Part shown: piece after piece, positions 1 to 10,992 of the stretch | Layout: each line of letters begins with the position of its first letter | How positions within the stretch are numbered: position 1 is the stretch's first letter | Assembly (NCBI GenBank): GCA_964555675.1 | Contig: CAZKTU010000027.1 | Coordinates: forward strand, 1-45,377 | Direction of reading: 5' to 3' | DNA from: CAIWXH01 sp964555675 | Lineage (GTDB): Bacteria > Chloroflexota > Chloroflexia > Chloroflexales > Chloroflexaceae | Length of the DNA stretch: 45,377 nt | Program-made: the position numbers and the translations under genes | The notes under the pieces: model-generated | Seen by the model: only the letters and a program-made list of their open reading frames with translations | What the model was told of the DNA's origin: nothing | The model's database searches: none

Positions 1-161
1 GGGGGCCCTCGCCTCGCGCCTGCCGTAAGGGCAGTCCCGAGTGTCTGCCCCGGGCCACCACCACTGGTGCTCTGGCTATAGAGATGCCCACGCCGGCGCC
101 GTGGGCGGCGATCGTCGCCGGTAAGCGTGCGCCGTTTCTCATCAGCGCAGACAGGGTTGGC

Positions 162-530
162 ATGTCAGACGCAGGCATCCTGGTCGCAGGGACCTTCCCA
201 CTGGTCTTTTTCGTCGTCTCGATCGTGATCGACGCCCTCATGCTCTTTCAGCTGAAGTGGGCCAAGCTGCCGGGGGCCTTCCGCGACTCGGCCATCGCCA
301 ACCTGGCCTCGGTGGTCGTGCTCGCCCTGCTGATCCAGCTCATCCTGGCGATCGGCAACGTCTTCCTGGCCCTCCTGGCCGCCCTGGCCGTGGCCTGGGC
401 CGTCGAGGGCTTCGTCCTCATGCTGCTGCGCAAACGCACGCCCTCGGCCAGCTACCTCGCGGCCCTGGTCGCCAACTTCTCCGCCTTCATCTTCGCCTAC
501 GCCTACGTCTTCTCATTCATGCTGATCTAG
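162..530 (+). CDS. Small integral membrane protein, unknown function
   Basis: A 122-residue, very hydrophobic protein with about four predicted membrane helices: an N-terminal helix (roughly residues 5-27), two in the middle (about 45-85, with a short turn) and one at the C-terminus ending FMLI. Short charged loops contain KWAK and LRKR. I chose the ATG at 162 (MSDAGIL) rather than the in-frame ATG at 84, because the 26 extra residues are basic and polar, unlike a membrane protein start, and an AGGG lies just before 162. It has no recognisable family motif. It converges on secA across a block of GC-rich tandem repeats. The function is unknown; I am fairly sure the gene is real because of its length, hydrophobicity pattern and GC3-rich codon use. 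Confidence 0.7.
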   Translation: MSDAGILVAGTFPLVFFVVSIVIDALMLFQLKWAKLPGAFRDSAIANLASVVVLALLIQLILAIGNVFLALLAALAVAWAVEGFVLMLLRKRTPSASYLAALVANFSAFIFAYAYVFSFMLI

Positions 531-559
531 CCTCACACCCATAGCATAGCCAGGTCCCA

Positions 560-876
560 GGCGACACCCCCCTCACGCGGGGGCGGGCAGGGGGCGACAG
601 CCCCCTCTCGCGGGGGTCAGCAGGGGGCGACAGCCCCCTCACGCGGGGGACAGCAGGGGGCGACAGCCTCCTCAAGCGCGGGGGCGGGCAGGGGGCGAAA
701 GCCCCCTCACGCGGGGGTCGGAGAGGGCCAGCGGCCCCCTCGCGCGGGGGGGTCAGCAGGGGGGCGACAGCCCCCTCACGCGGGGCTCAGCAGGGGGCGA
801 TAGCCGCTCTCACGTGGGGGTCGCAGGGGGCCAGCGGCCCCCTCACGTGGGGGGTCAGCAGGGGGTTCCCCCCCTG
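560..876. repeat. GC-rich tandem repeat, about nine 32-35 bp units
   Basis: This non-coding stretch between two convergent genes consists of about nine imperfect direct copies of a 32-35 bp unit of the form GGCGACAGCCCCCTCACGCG followed by GGGGxCAGCAGG. Each unit contains a self-complementary core, CCCCCTCACGCGGGGG, that can fold into a short hairpin. Units differ by a few substitutions (TCACGCG, TCTCGCG, TCACGTG) and one-base length changes. No open frame in it looks like a protein. The repeated hairpins could stop transcription from both sides. Confidence 0.9.
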
Positions 877-901
877 CTCGCAACGCTCGCGGCGAGCGCC
901 C

Positions 902-3904
<3,003 letters not shown>

Positions 3905-3964
3905 TGCGAACTCCGTTCGCTGCAATCACAATCTGAGAGCCACCCGGCAGGTGGCACAGCCTTC

Positions 3965-3994
3965 ATTATACCTGACGCCGGCTCGCCCGGGCAA
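3965..3994 (-). promoter_or_regulatory. Sigma70-type promoter of secA
   Basis: On the minus strand, TTGCCC (3989-3994) and a perfect TATAAT (3965-3970) are separated by 18 bases, about 60 bases before the secA start. The leader between them and the gene contains a short hairpin, GCCACC-loop-GGTGGC (3939-3955). The -10 is strong; the -35 is only a partial match. Confidence 0.65.
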
Positions 3995-4032
3995 GCTTCC
4001 CTGATGTGTGAACGATGAAGGATCTGTGCAGA

Positions 4033-7000
4033 TCAAGCCAGGCTCTCGGCCAAAAGCCGCGCCAGCTCGCCCGGGGTGAACGGTTTCTGGAGGTAGCGCG
4101 CCCCCGACTCGCTGATGCTCTGGTCCACCAGGGCGTTGTCGGTGTAGCCCGACATGTAGACCACCCGCAGCTGGGGTCGCCTGGCCAGCAGGGCCCCGGC
4201 GAGCTGCACGCCGTTCAGGCCGCCCGGCATCACCACGTCGGTGAGCAGCAGGTGGATGCTGCCGCTGTGGGCGCCCGCTATGGTCTGGGCCGCGTGTCCG
4301 TCGGCCGCTTCGAGCACCGTGTAGCCCTCGCGGACGAGGATCTGCCGCGCCAGCGAGCGCACGTCGTCATCGTCTTCCACCAGCAGCACCGTTTCGCTGG
4401 CCGTCCGCTTCGTGGGCGGCGCCGCCCCCTGCTCGGGCGTCTGTACCTCTTCGGCCGCCACCGTCGGCAGGTAGATCTTGAAGCAGCTCCCCTGCTCGGG
4501 CTCGCTCGCGAACCAGATGTGCCCGCCGCTCTGGCGGACGATCCCGTGGACCGTGGCTAGCCCCAGGCCGGTGCCTTTGCCGCGAGCCTTGGTGGTGAAG
4601 AAGGGCTCGAAGATGTGGGCCTTGGTCTGCGCGTCCATGCCCGCGCCCGTGTCCCTCACCGTGAGCACCGCGTACGCGCCCGGGGTGACCTCGGGGTGCT
4701 GGCGGGCGTAGCCGGCGTCGAGCAGGGCCTCGTCCGTCTCGACGCTCAGCCGGCCGCCTGCGGGCATGGCGTCGCGCCCGTTGATGCACAGGTTCATCAC
4801 TACCTGCTCGACCTGGCTCGGGTCGGCCCGTACCAGCGCCAGGTTCGGCGTCAGGCGCATGCCCAGGGCGATATCCTCGCCCAGCAGGCGGCGCAGCATC
4901 TGCTCCATGCCCCCGACCACGGCGCTCAGGTCGATCAGCTCGGTCTGCAGCACCTGGCGACGGCTGAAGGCCAGTAGCTGGCGGGTCAGGGCCGCCGCGC
5001 GGGCCCCGGCCTGGCGGATCTGCTCGGCCGACTGGGCCTGCTCGCTGCCGCGCGGCGCTTCGTCCAGCAGCATGTCCGCCTCGCCCAGGATCACCGTGAG
5101 CAGGTTGTTGAAGTCGTGGGCCATGCCCCCCGCCAGCCGCCCCAGGGCCTCCATCTTCTGCGCCTGCCGCAGCTCCTCCTCGGCCCTGCGGCGCTCGCGC
5201 ATGTCCCGCACGATCGTCGAGAGGAACTCGGGCTTGCCGTCGGCCCCCTTGTGGGCGATGATCACCTGCGAGACCGGGATCTCGACCCCGTCGCGGGCCA
5301 GGATGACCATCTCGCCCGACCATGCCCCCTCGCTCACAGCTGTGGGGATGGCCTCGTTGCGCAGCAGGCCGTGCAGCCGCTGCGGGTAGAGCTCGATCAC
5401 CCTGGTCCCGATCTCCGCCTCGTCGTCGCCCAGGGCCAGCATGCGCCGGCCCGCCTGGTTGAGAAAGAGGATGCGCCCCGTCAGGTCGGCCATGCTCACC
5501 AGGTCTGTGGTCGCCTCGATGATCGCGGCTAGGCGCCCATGGGCGGCCTCGACCAGGCGGCGGTCGGCCAGCTCGCGCCGGGCGTCCTCGTAGAGCCGGG
5601 CGTTCTCCATCGCGGCCGCCGCCTGGGCCGCGAAGGCCGTCGCCAGCCGCCCGTGCTCGGGCGTGAAGTAGCCGGGCTCGTGTTTGTCGAGCGTGATCAG
5701 GCCCACCAGGCGCTCGCCGAAGATCATCGGCACCCCCAGCCACGAGCGGATCGGGTCGACGTTGTACGGCTCGCGCTTGAACAGCTCATAGACCGCCGGC
5801 CCGTCCGCGAGGATTACCGGGGCGCGGCTGCGCGCCACCTGGGCGTTCGGGCTGGCCTCGGCGACCAGCGAGAACTGGGCGCCCATGACGGCTGAGGCCT
5901 GGACCATGCCGTAGGTGCCGATGATCGTCGCGGTGTCGCCCGACAGCTCCTGCACCGAGGCGCTGTCGAAGGGCACGACCTTGCGCAGCTCGCTCAGGAT
6001 CAGCGCGAGCACCCGGTCGCGGTCGAGGGTCGTGCCCAGGGCCTGGGTGGCCGCCCGCAGGGTCTCGGCCTCGTAGCGGCGTCGCTCGGCCGCCTCGAGG
6101 GTCGCCCGTAGCCTGGCGACGGTGCGGTCGAGGCTGCGGCCCAGGGCTCCCACCTCGTCGAGCCCTTCGGCCGGGATGGGCGCCCCCAGATCGTCGGCGC
6201 CGATCCGCTCGGCCGCCGCCGCCAGGGCCCGCACCGGGCGCAACAGCTCGGCGGTGAGCAATTGGGCCAGAGCCAGGGCCAGCAGCATGCCGCCGACCGT
6301 GATCGCCACGATCACCAGCTGGCTCGTCTCGACCTCGCCGATCAGCCTGTTGAGCGGCTGCTCGTAGACGACGGTCCAGTGGACGCTGCTCTGGCCCGGC
6401 GGCTGCACGCGAGTGAAGACCTGGAAGCTCAGGGGACGGTCGCGCGATCCGATGATCGTCCCCGCCGACTGGCGCAGGATGGTCTGGGCGTCGTTGGGCT
6501 GCAGGTCGGCGAGTGTCTGCCTGGGATCCGCGCTGCTCGCGCCCGCGTCCTCGGGCAGCAGCAGGAAGCTCCCGTCGGCGTCGATGACGTATGAGCTCAC
6601 ACTCGGGTCGGCGTCGACCAGCACCTTCAGGATGGGCCCTAGGGGGGCTTCGAGCACGATCACTCCGGCCCCGGCGCCTGAAGCGCCGGGGTAGAGGAGC
6701 GAGTAGCTCAGGGTGTCCGGCGCGTCGTTCGGGCCGGCGCCGTTGATCGCGATCGGGCGCCCGTCGGGGATGCCGGCCTGCCGCAGGGCGTCGAGAAAGA
6801 TCGGCGCGTCTTTGCGGCTGACCAGCTCGGTCGCTGGTGTGCGCTCAAAGCCGGAGCCGTTATTGCGCACGCAGGCGAGCTCCTGGCCGTCTGTGTTCAG
6901 CAGGCAGATCCCGCTGTAGCGGCCGATCGACTGGCGCAGAAAGTCCTGGAAGGTGGTCGCGACTGCGTCGACGGCGTCGGGCTCGCCGCGGGCGAACTGG

Positions 7001-7239
7001 CGCATGGCCGGCGCCTGTACAATGAACAGCAGGTCGGCGCCGCCCTCGGCGATGCGGCTCTCGGCCGCCGCGGCGCGCGCTTCGGCGACCCGTAGCTGCT
7101 CGGCGCTGATCCGACTCAGCAGGACGCTTCTGGTGCGCAGCAGGTTGTACGCCGAGATCGCCCCTGTCGGGATCAGCATCACAACCATGAAGGCCAGGAT
7201 CAATTTGACCTGGAGGCTGGTCTGGGCGCGGCGTACCAT
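4033..7239 (-). CDS. Hybrid sensor histidine kinase (Cache-like sensor, HAMP, GAF, PAS, HisKA, HATPase, receiver)
   Basis: This 1068-residue membrane sensor kinase should autophosphorylate on histidine and pass the phosphate to its own receiver domain. It has a first membrane helix at residues 12-32, an extracytoplasmic Cache-like sensor of about 270 residues, and a second helix near 303-325. HAMP (about 325-378), GAF (about 400-560) and PAS (about 565-690) follow. The HisKA domain carries GGMAHDFNNLLT with phospho-acceptor His near 708. The ATPase has NLCINGRDAMPAGG, DTGAGMD and GKGTGLGLATVHG. The C-terminal receiver (about 945-1068) has VLLVEDDDD, phospho-acceptor Asp near 1000 in LLLTDVVMPG, and Lys in YLQKPF. 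The HDFNN form is typical of NtrB-like hybrid kinases. The ATG at 7239 is preceded by GGAAGG and GAGAG. No partner regulator lies next to it, and the ligand is unknown. Confidence 0.95.
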   Translation of the reverse strand: MVRRAQTSLQVKLILAFMVVMLIPTGAISAYNLLRTRSVLLSRISAEQLRVAEARAAAAESRIAEGGADLLFIVQAPAMRQFARGEPDAVDAVATTFQDFLRQSIGRYSGICLLNTDGQELACVRNNGSGFERTPATELVSRKDAPIFLDALRQAGIPDGRPIAINGAGPNDAPDTLSYSLLYPGASGAGAGVIVLEAPLGPILKVLVDADPSVSSYVIDADGSFLLLPEDAGASSADPRQTLADLQPNDAQTILRQSAGTIIGSRDRPLSFQVFTRVQPPGQSSVHWTVVYEQPLNRLIGEVETSQLVIVAITVGGMLLALALAQLLTAELLRPVRALAAAAERIGADDLGAPIPAEGLDEVGALGRSLDRTVARLRATLEAAERRRYEAETLRAATQALGTTLDRDRVLALILSELRKVVPFDSASVQELSGDTATIIGTYGMVQASAVMGAQFSLVAEASPNAQVARSRAPVILADGPAVYELFKREPYNVDPIRSWLGVPMIFGERLVGLITLDKHEPGYFTPEHGRLATAFAAQAAAAMENARLYEDARRELADRRLVEAAHGRLAAIIEATTDLVSMADLTGRILFLNQAGRRMLALGDDEAEIGTRVIELYPQRLHGLLRNEAIPTAVSEGAWSGEMVILARDGVEIPVSQVIIAHKGADGKPEFLSTIVRDMRERRRAEEELRQAQKMEALGRLAGGMAHDFNNLLTVILGEADMLLDEAPRGSEQAQSAEQIRQAGARAAALTRQLLAFSRRQVLQTELIDLSAVVGGMEQMLRRLLGEDIALGMRLTPNLALVRADPSQVEQVVMNLCINGRDAMPAGGRLSVETDEALLDAGYARQHPEVTPGAYAVLTVRDTGAGMDAQTKAHIFEPFFTTKARGKGTGLGLATVHGIVRQSGGHIWFASEPEQGSCFKIYLPTVAAEEVQTPEQGAAPPTKRTASETVLLVEDDDDVRSLARQILVREGYTVLEAADGHAAQTIAGAHSGSIHLLLTDVVMPGGLNGVQLAGALLARRPQLRVVYMSGYTDNALVDQSISESGARYLQKPFTPGELARLLAESLA

Positions 7240-7580
7240 CGGTCTCTCGCCTTCCGGCCTGTGTTAGCCCCGTGTCGGTCGTCGCGCACCCGGCCTGTCT
7301 GCAGAGCGAGCGCGCCGCCACGCGGCGGCGGTCACGGGCGGCGGGCAGACCGGCGCCAGTGATACGGGCTCAGGCGCGAGCGAGGCGAGATGGGCGTGTG
7401 ACCAGCGGCGAGATCGCATTCCGATGCGGGGGCCGGGCGCAGCACGCTGCGCTCAGACGTACACTCCCATCGGCGGTGCGGGGCTCACTCGCTCGTCGGC
7501 GCCGGGTAAGTACGCTCGTGCGCTGCAAGTAGGCTCAATTATAGGGGATGCGATTACCGGGGGGATGGTAAGCCGACAAA
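7240..7580. other. Intergenic region upstream of the hybrid kinase, no gene seen
   Basis: About 340 bases, GC-rich, with no convincing open frame. A perfect TATAAT on the minus strand (7538-7543) could be the -10 box for the kinase, which would give a leader of about 295 bases. I see no good -35 and could not match the leader to a known riboswitch class. Confidence 0.4.
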
Positions 7581-7644
7581 GGTGGATGTGGAGGGCCTGG
7601 CCCTCCACATCCACCTGTTGGCGGGGCCTGAGGCCCCGTACCCC
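7581..7644 (-). repeat. Dispersed palindromic element, copy A (terminator-like)
   Basis: On the minus strand, directly after the META lipoprotein stop, there are two hairpins: CGGGGCC-TCA-GGCCCCG, and a perfect 17-bp inverted repeat with a one-base centre (7581-7615) whose arm is GGTGGATGTGGAGGGCC. The same order of motifs (GGGGTACGGGGCCTC, then GGTGGATGTGG, then GGGCC and CCCTCCAC) recurs at 40823-40885 on the plus strand, also just after a gene. There is no U-tract, so termination would be Rho-dependent, or the element may protect the 3' end. Confidence 0.8.
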
Positions 7645-7650
7645 AGCGCG

Positions 7651-8415
7651 TCAGGCGCGGGTGAAGCTCAGGGTGCTGCCGTCGGCCGAGGTGATGGTGA
7701 GGGTGTCGTCGGCGATGGCGTAGCTCGCGGCGGCGCCGAGGATGGTGAGGAAGGTCTGCTCCTGCTGCATCAGGGGCTCGGGGCAGGCCATCATCGTGCC
7801 GGCGAGCTGGCCGACGGTCAGGGTGGCGCCGTCGACTGTGTAGCCGCCCATCATGCGGTTACAGCCGCTCGAGCCGGCGATCCGGCCCGCGTCGTTGAAC
7901 TCGATCCCGGCGGGGCGCTCGCTGGCGATCGGGGCCGCCCCGTTGATTGCGCTCAGCGTCCAGCTCGTGCCGGCCAGGTCGCCCGCCGCCGGGGCCGCCG
8001 GGGCCGCGGGCGTCTTGCTGACCAGCTCGATCAGGATGTAGCGCAGCGACGAGCCGTCTGCGGGCGGGTTCGCGACCTGCTCCGTGCGGACCTTCAGCTC
8101 GTATGCGAAGCCCTCCTCGAAGGTGAAGCCCTCGATCTGGTTGTAGAAGAGGGTCCACGGGCCGTCGGGGCCGGCGGCTACCTGCATGCAGCGCATCGGG
8201 CCTACGCCGGTGCAGTCCTTCAGCTCGGGCGCGATGAAGATGGTCTCCACAGTAGTGTTGTTCTCCTCCGCCGCGGGGGGGGCGGGCGTGGGCTCGCCCT
8301 GAGCCCCGGGAATCTGGGTCGGCGCGTCGGCCGGCGCGGTCGGGCCTACGGGGGCGGCGCAGGCCGCCAGGGCCAGGGCCGCCAGGATTAGGACGAGGGT
8401 GATACGCGAGTTCAT
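7651..8415 (-). CDS. Lipoprotein with DUF4377-like and META (HslJ-like) domains
   Basis: A 254-residue secreted lipoprotein. The signal peptide ends at the lipobox LAAC (Cys near residue 19), followed by a Pro/Ala/Thr linker. Residues about 55-135 (VETIFIAPELKDCTGVGP, then a segment ending ILIELVSK) fit DUF4377, which usually contains a Cys-rich MxVK-type core. Residues about 145-254 form a META domain with LAGTSWTLSAING, GSSGCNRMMGGYTVDG and MACPEPLMQQEQTFL. META domains occur in heat-shock protein HslJ and envelope lipoproteins, often paired with DUF4377; no enzymatic activity is established. The gene is divergent from pstS across a 350-base regulatory region and ends at a palindromic element. 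The start ATG has a moderate GGAG-type site (AAGGAGCC) upstream. The family call is good; the biological role is unknown. Confidence 0.9.
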   Translation of the reverse strand: MNSRITLVLILAALALAACAAPVGPTAPADAPTQIPGAQGEPTPAPPAAEENNTTVETIFIAPELKDCTGVGPMRCMQVAAGPDGPWTLFYNQIEGFTFEEGFAYELKVRTEQVANPPADGSSLRYILIELVSKTPAAPAAPAAGDLAGTSWTLSAINGAAPIASERPAGIEFNDAGRIAGSSGCNRMMGGYTVDGATLTVGQLAGTMMACPEPLMQQEQTFLTILGAAASYAIADDTLTITSADGSTLSFTRA

Positions 8416-8647
8416 TCGGGCTCCTTACAGTCTACCTCAGGCATCTGACGGTGCCCCCAACCGATGGTTCAGGTTGTGGCACGCCTTAATAACGCTTGCC
8501 CTTGGCCGAAAGTTCCCCGCCCGCCCCCTGGCCCCGCGCTGAACCAGTGGAATATATAGCAATGCAGATTGATGGAGAAAACGTCAGAGCAAGATCTATG
8601 CCGCGATTCACACCTGTTCGTATCCAGACACACTATATGATGTATTC

Positions 8648-8686
8648 TTAACCTCTGCTTAATGAGAGATTGCAATTCTGTTAACA
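8648..8686 (+). promoter_or_regulatory. Pho-box-like array of four hexamers upstream of pstS
   Basis: TTAACC (8648), TTAATG (8659), TTGCAA (8670) and TTAACA (8681) begin exactly 11 bases apart, each separated by 5 bases. This is the layout of PhoP-type boxes in Gram-positive bacteria, where TT(A/C/T)ACA-like hexamers at 11-bp period bind the phosphate-responsive PhoP regulator. The array lies 83 bases before the pstS ATG in a notably AT-rich island of the otherwise GC-rich 8416-8768 gap. The regulator gene is not in this window. Confidence 0.75.
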
Positions 8687-8768
8687 GAGGGCCTTTACCA
8701 TAGCGATGCGCTATCACGCGAATCAAACTGTGCCGTGTATGCATCGCTTTAGTGAGGGGACTCGAACC

Positions 8769-9857
8769 ATGGTCCGTTCGAATGTGTTTCGCGCGTCCGT
8801 TATCCTGGTAGTGCTCGTATCGCTGCTGGCCCTCGTGGCCCCGGCCCAGGCTCAGAGCTGGACGCCTCGCCCCGTCAGCGCCAGCCTGCGGGGCTCGGGC
8901 GCGACCTTCCCCGCGCCGCTGTACGCCGCCTGGATCGAGGCCTACAAGAAGGTCAACCCCTCGGTTACCCTCAGCTACCAGCCGGTCGGCTCGGGTCAGG
9001 GTCAGCGCGACTTCATCCGCTACCTGACCGACTTCGGCGGCAGCGATGCGGCCCTCACCGCCAGCCGTGTGGCCGCCGAGGCCCCCGACGCCCTGCACGT
9101 CCCGACGGTGATCGGCGCGGTCGTCCCGACCTACAACCTGCCCGAGGCCCCGAACCTGCGCTTCTCGCCCGAGACCCTGGCCGGCATCTACCTGGGCGCG
9201 ATCCGCAAGTGGAACGACCCCCGCATCGCCGCCGATAACCCCGGCGTGCGCCTGCCCAGCACCAACATCACCGTGGTCTACCGCTCGGACGGCTCGGGCA
9301 CGACCTCGATCTGGACCGACTACCTGAGCAAGGTCAGCGCCGATTGGCGCACCCGCGTCGGCTCGGGCAACAGCGTGCGCTGGCCCGTCGGCGTGGGCGG
9401 CCCCGGCAACGCCGGCGTCGCGAGCACCGTGCGCAACACCAAGGGCGCGATCGGCTACGTCGAGCAGGTCTTCGCGGTGGCGAACAAGCTGCCCCTGCCC
9501 GCCGTGAAGAACGCCGCTGGTAACTACGTCGTCGCCTCGCTCGAGGCCACCTCGGCCGCCGCCGACGGCATCGTCGTCCCGCCGAGCCTGGTCGTCTCGC
9601 TGACCAACTCGCCGAACCCGAACGCCTACCCGATCGCCGGCTTCACCTACATCCTGGTCCGCGGCAGCACCTACACCGACCTCGCCAAGGCCCAGGCCCT
9701 CACCGACTACATCTACTGGGGCCTGACCGAGGGCACCGGCGCCGCCACCCGCCTCGGCTACTCGCCCCTGCCCGCCAGCCTGCGCGTCAAGGCTATCGAG
9801 CAGCTGCGCAGTGTCCGCGTCAACGGCCAGGTCGTGTTCGACGCCCCGGCCCGCTAA
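8769..9857 (+). CDS. pstS: Phosphate ABC transporter substrate-binding protein PstS
   Basis: PstS captures inorganic phosphate outside the membrane and delivers it to PstCA. The 362-residue protein has a Sec signal peptide (MVRSNVFRAS, then a hydrophobic core ending APAQAQ). The mature part begins with the family hallmark GSGATFPAPLYAAWIEAY, followed by YQPVGSGQGQRDFI, FGGSDAAL, IRKWNDPRI and YRSDGSGTTSIWTDYL. The phosphate ligands are expected in the GSGATF, SD and RSDGSGTT segments, all intact. I chose the ATG at 8769 because AGGGG lies 9 bases upstream and a signal peptide follows directly; the ATG at 8706 would add 21 residues before it. There is no lipobox, so the protein may be held by its uncleaved signal or be freely secreted. 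It is the first gene of the pst operon. Confidence 0.97.
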   Translation: MVRSNVFRASVILVVLVSLLALVAPAQAQSWTPRPVSASLRGSGATFPAPLYAAWIEAYKKVNPSVTLSYQPVGSGQGQRDFIRYLTDFGGSDAALTASRVAAEAPDALHVPTVIGAVVPTYNLPEAPNLRFSPETLAGIYLGAIRKWNDPRIAADNPGVRLPSTNITVVYRSDGSGTTSIWTDYLSKVSADWRTRVGSGNSVRWPVGVGGPGNAGVASTVRNTKGAIGYVEQVFAVANKLPLPAVKNAAGNYVVASLEATSAAADGIVVPPSLVVSLTNSPNPNAYPIAGFTYILVRGSTYTDLAKAQALTDYIYWGLTEGTGAATRLGYSPLPASLRVKAIEQLRSVRVNGQVVFDAPAR

Positions 9858-9872
9858 GTGCCTGTGCTGAGA

Positions 9873-9912
9873 GCCGAGACGCGGGGAGGGCCTGTCCTCC
9901 CCGCGCCTCGGC
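9873..9912 (+). terminator. Strong hairpin between pstS and pstC
   Basis: GCCGAG-A-CGCGGGGAGG, a six-base loop, CCTCCCCGCG-C-CTCGGC, then GGTTTTGG. The 16-bp stem directly after pstS, with only a short T-run, fits an attenuator or 3'-end stabiliser that lets the binding protein be made in excess over the membrane subunits, as is common in ABC operons. Confidence 0.75.
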
Positions 9913-9996
9913 GGTTTTGGAGCGTGATGGGTAGAGGCTAGAAGAGGACTCAGCGGCACACTCCGCTGAGCTATATTTTTGTCACGGAGCGCCCCA

Positions 9997-10992
9997 ATGG
10001 CAGATGTTAACGCCGCGCCGCGTACGGACGCCCCGAGCCGCTGGGCGCGCCAGACACAGCACGGGGATAGGGTCTTCTGGCTGCTCACCCTGCTGTTTTC
10101 CCTGGTGATCATCGGGCTGGTGGTCGCCGTCGGCGTGGTCACCTGGCAAGGCTCGGGCGAGGCCCGCGCTCAGTACGGCTGGAGCTTCCTCTTCCAGGCC
10201 GACTGGAACCCGATTGAGACCGATCTGTTCCCCGCCTCGTTCGGCGCATGGCCCGCGATCCGCGGCACCCTGCTCTCGTCGCTGATCGCCCTGCTCCTGG
10301 CCGGCCCGATCGGCGTCGCGATCGGCGTCTTCCTCTCCGAGCTGTGTCCGCTGCGCATCAAGCAGCCCCTCGGCTTTCTGGTCGAGCTGCTGGCCGCTAT
10401 CCCCAGCGTGATCTACGGCCTTTGGGGCGTCGCCGTCTTCGTGCCCTTCTTCACGACGTATATCGCCACCCCGATCTCCGAGACGATCGGCCAGGTCGTC
10501 CCCTGGCTCGCCGGGCCCGTCTCGGTCGGCCGTGGCCTGATAGTCGCCAGCGTAGTGATCGCGCTAATGATCCTGCCCACCGTGGCCGCGATCACCCGCG
10601 ATGTGCTCCAGGCGGTGCCCAACACCCAGCGCGATGTGATGCTCTCGATCGGGGCAACCCGCTGGGAAGTGATCTGGCTCTCGGTGCTGCCCTACGCCCG
10701 CGCCGGGATCATCGGCGGCGTGATGCTCGGCCTGGGCCGCGCCCTCGGCGAGACCATGGCCGCCACCATGCTGATCGGCAACAGCACCCGCATCGAGCAG
10801 TCGCTCTTCCTGCCGGCGACAACCTCGGCCTCGCTCATCGCCAGCGAGCTGACCAACGCCAACGACTCGCTCCACGAGAGCGCGCTGATCGCGATTGCTC
10901 TGGTGCTCTTCGGCATCACCCTTCTGCTTAATCTCGCCGCGCGCTTCCTGGTATGGCGAACCTCGCGCGGCCCTGCGGGGGCGCGCGCATGA
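9997..10992 (+). CDS. pstC: Phosphate ABC transporter permease PstC
   Basis: One of the two membrane subunits forming the phosphate channel. The 331-residue protein has six predicted membrane helices after a cytoplasmic N-terminus. The first helix is in VFWLLTLLFSLVIIGLVVAV, followed by an extracytoplasmic stretch with WSFLFQADWNP. The family segments ELLAAIPSVIYGLWGV and LQAVPNTQRDVMLSIGATRW (EAA-type loop contacting PstB) are present, then LGRALGETMAATMLIGN. I chose the ATG at 9997 with GGAG 8 bases upstream over the TTG at 9979. The stop overlaps the pstA start (ATGA), so the two are probably translationally coupled. Confidence 0.96.
   Translation: MADVNAAPRTDAPSRWARQTQHGDRVFWLLTLLFSLVIIGLVVAVGVVTWQGSGEARAQYGWSFLFQADWNPIETDLFPASFGAWPAIRGTLLSSLIALLLAGPIGVAIGVFLSELCPLRIKQPLGFLVELLAAIPSVIYGLWGVAVFVPFFTTYIATPISETIGQVVPWLAGPVSVGRGLIVASVVIALMILPTVAAITRDVLQAVPNTQRDVMLSIGATRWEVIWLSVLPYARAGIIGGVMLGLGRALGETMAATMLIGNSTRIEQSLFLPATTSASLIASELTNANDSLHESALIAIALVLFGITLLLNLAARFLVWRTSRGPAGARA

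Noticed and set aside
7240..7537. Cobalamin or other riboswitch in the long leader of the hybrid kinase
   Set aside because: I could not find the conserved boxes of any class I know; only a TATAAT and GC-rich sequence are visible.
8753..8772. GGACTCGAACC resembling the reverse complement of a tRNA T-loop
   Set aside because: No cloverleaf can be drawn around it on either strand; it is the ribosome-binding region of pstS.
8469..10142. 557-residue open frame on the minus strand opposite pstS
   Set aside because: Antisense of pstS and of the regulatory gap; it contains the Pho-box region and has no protein-like features.
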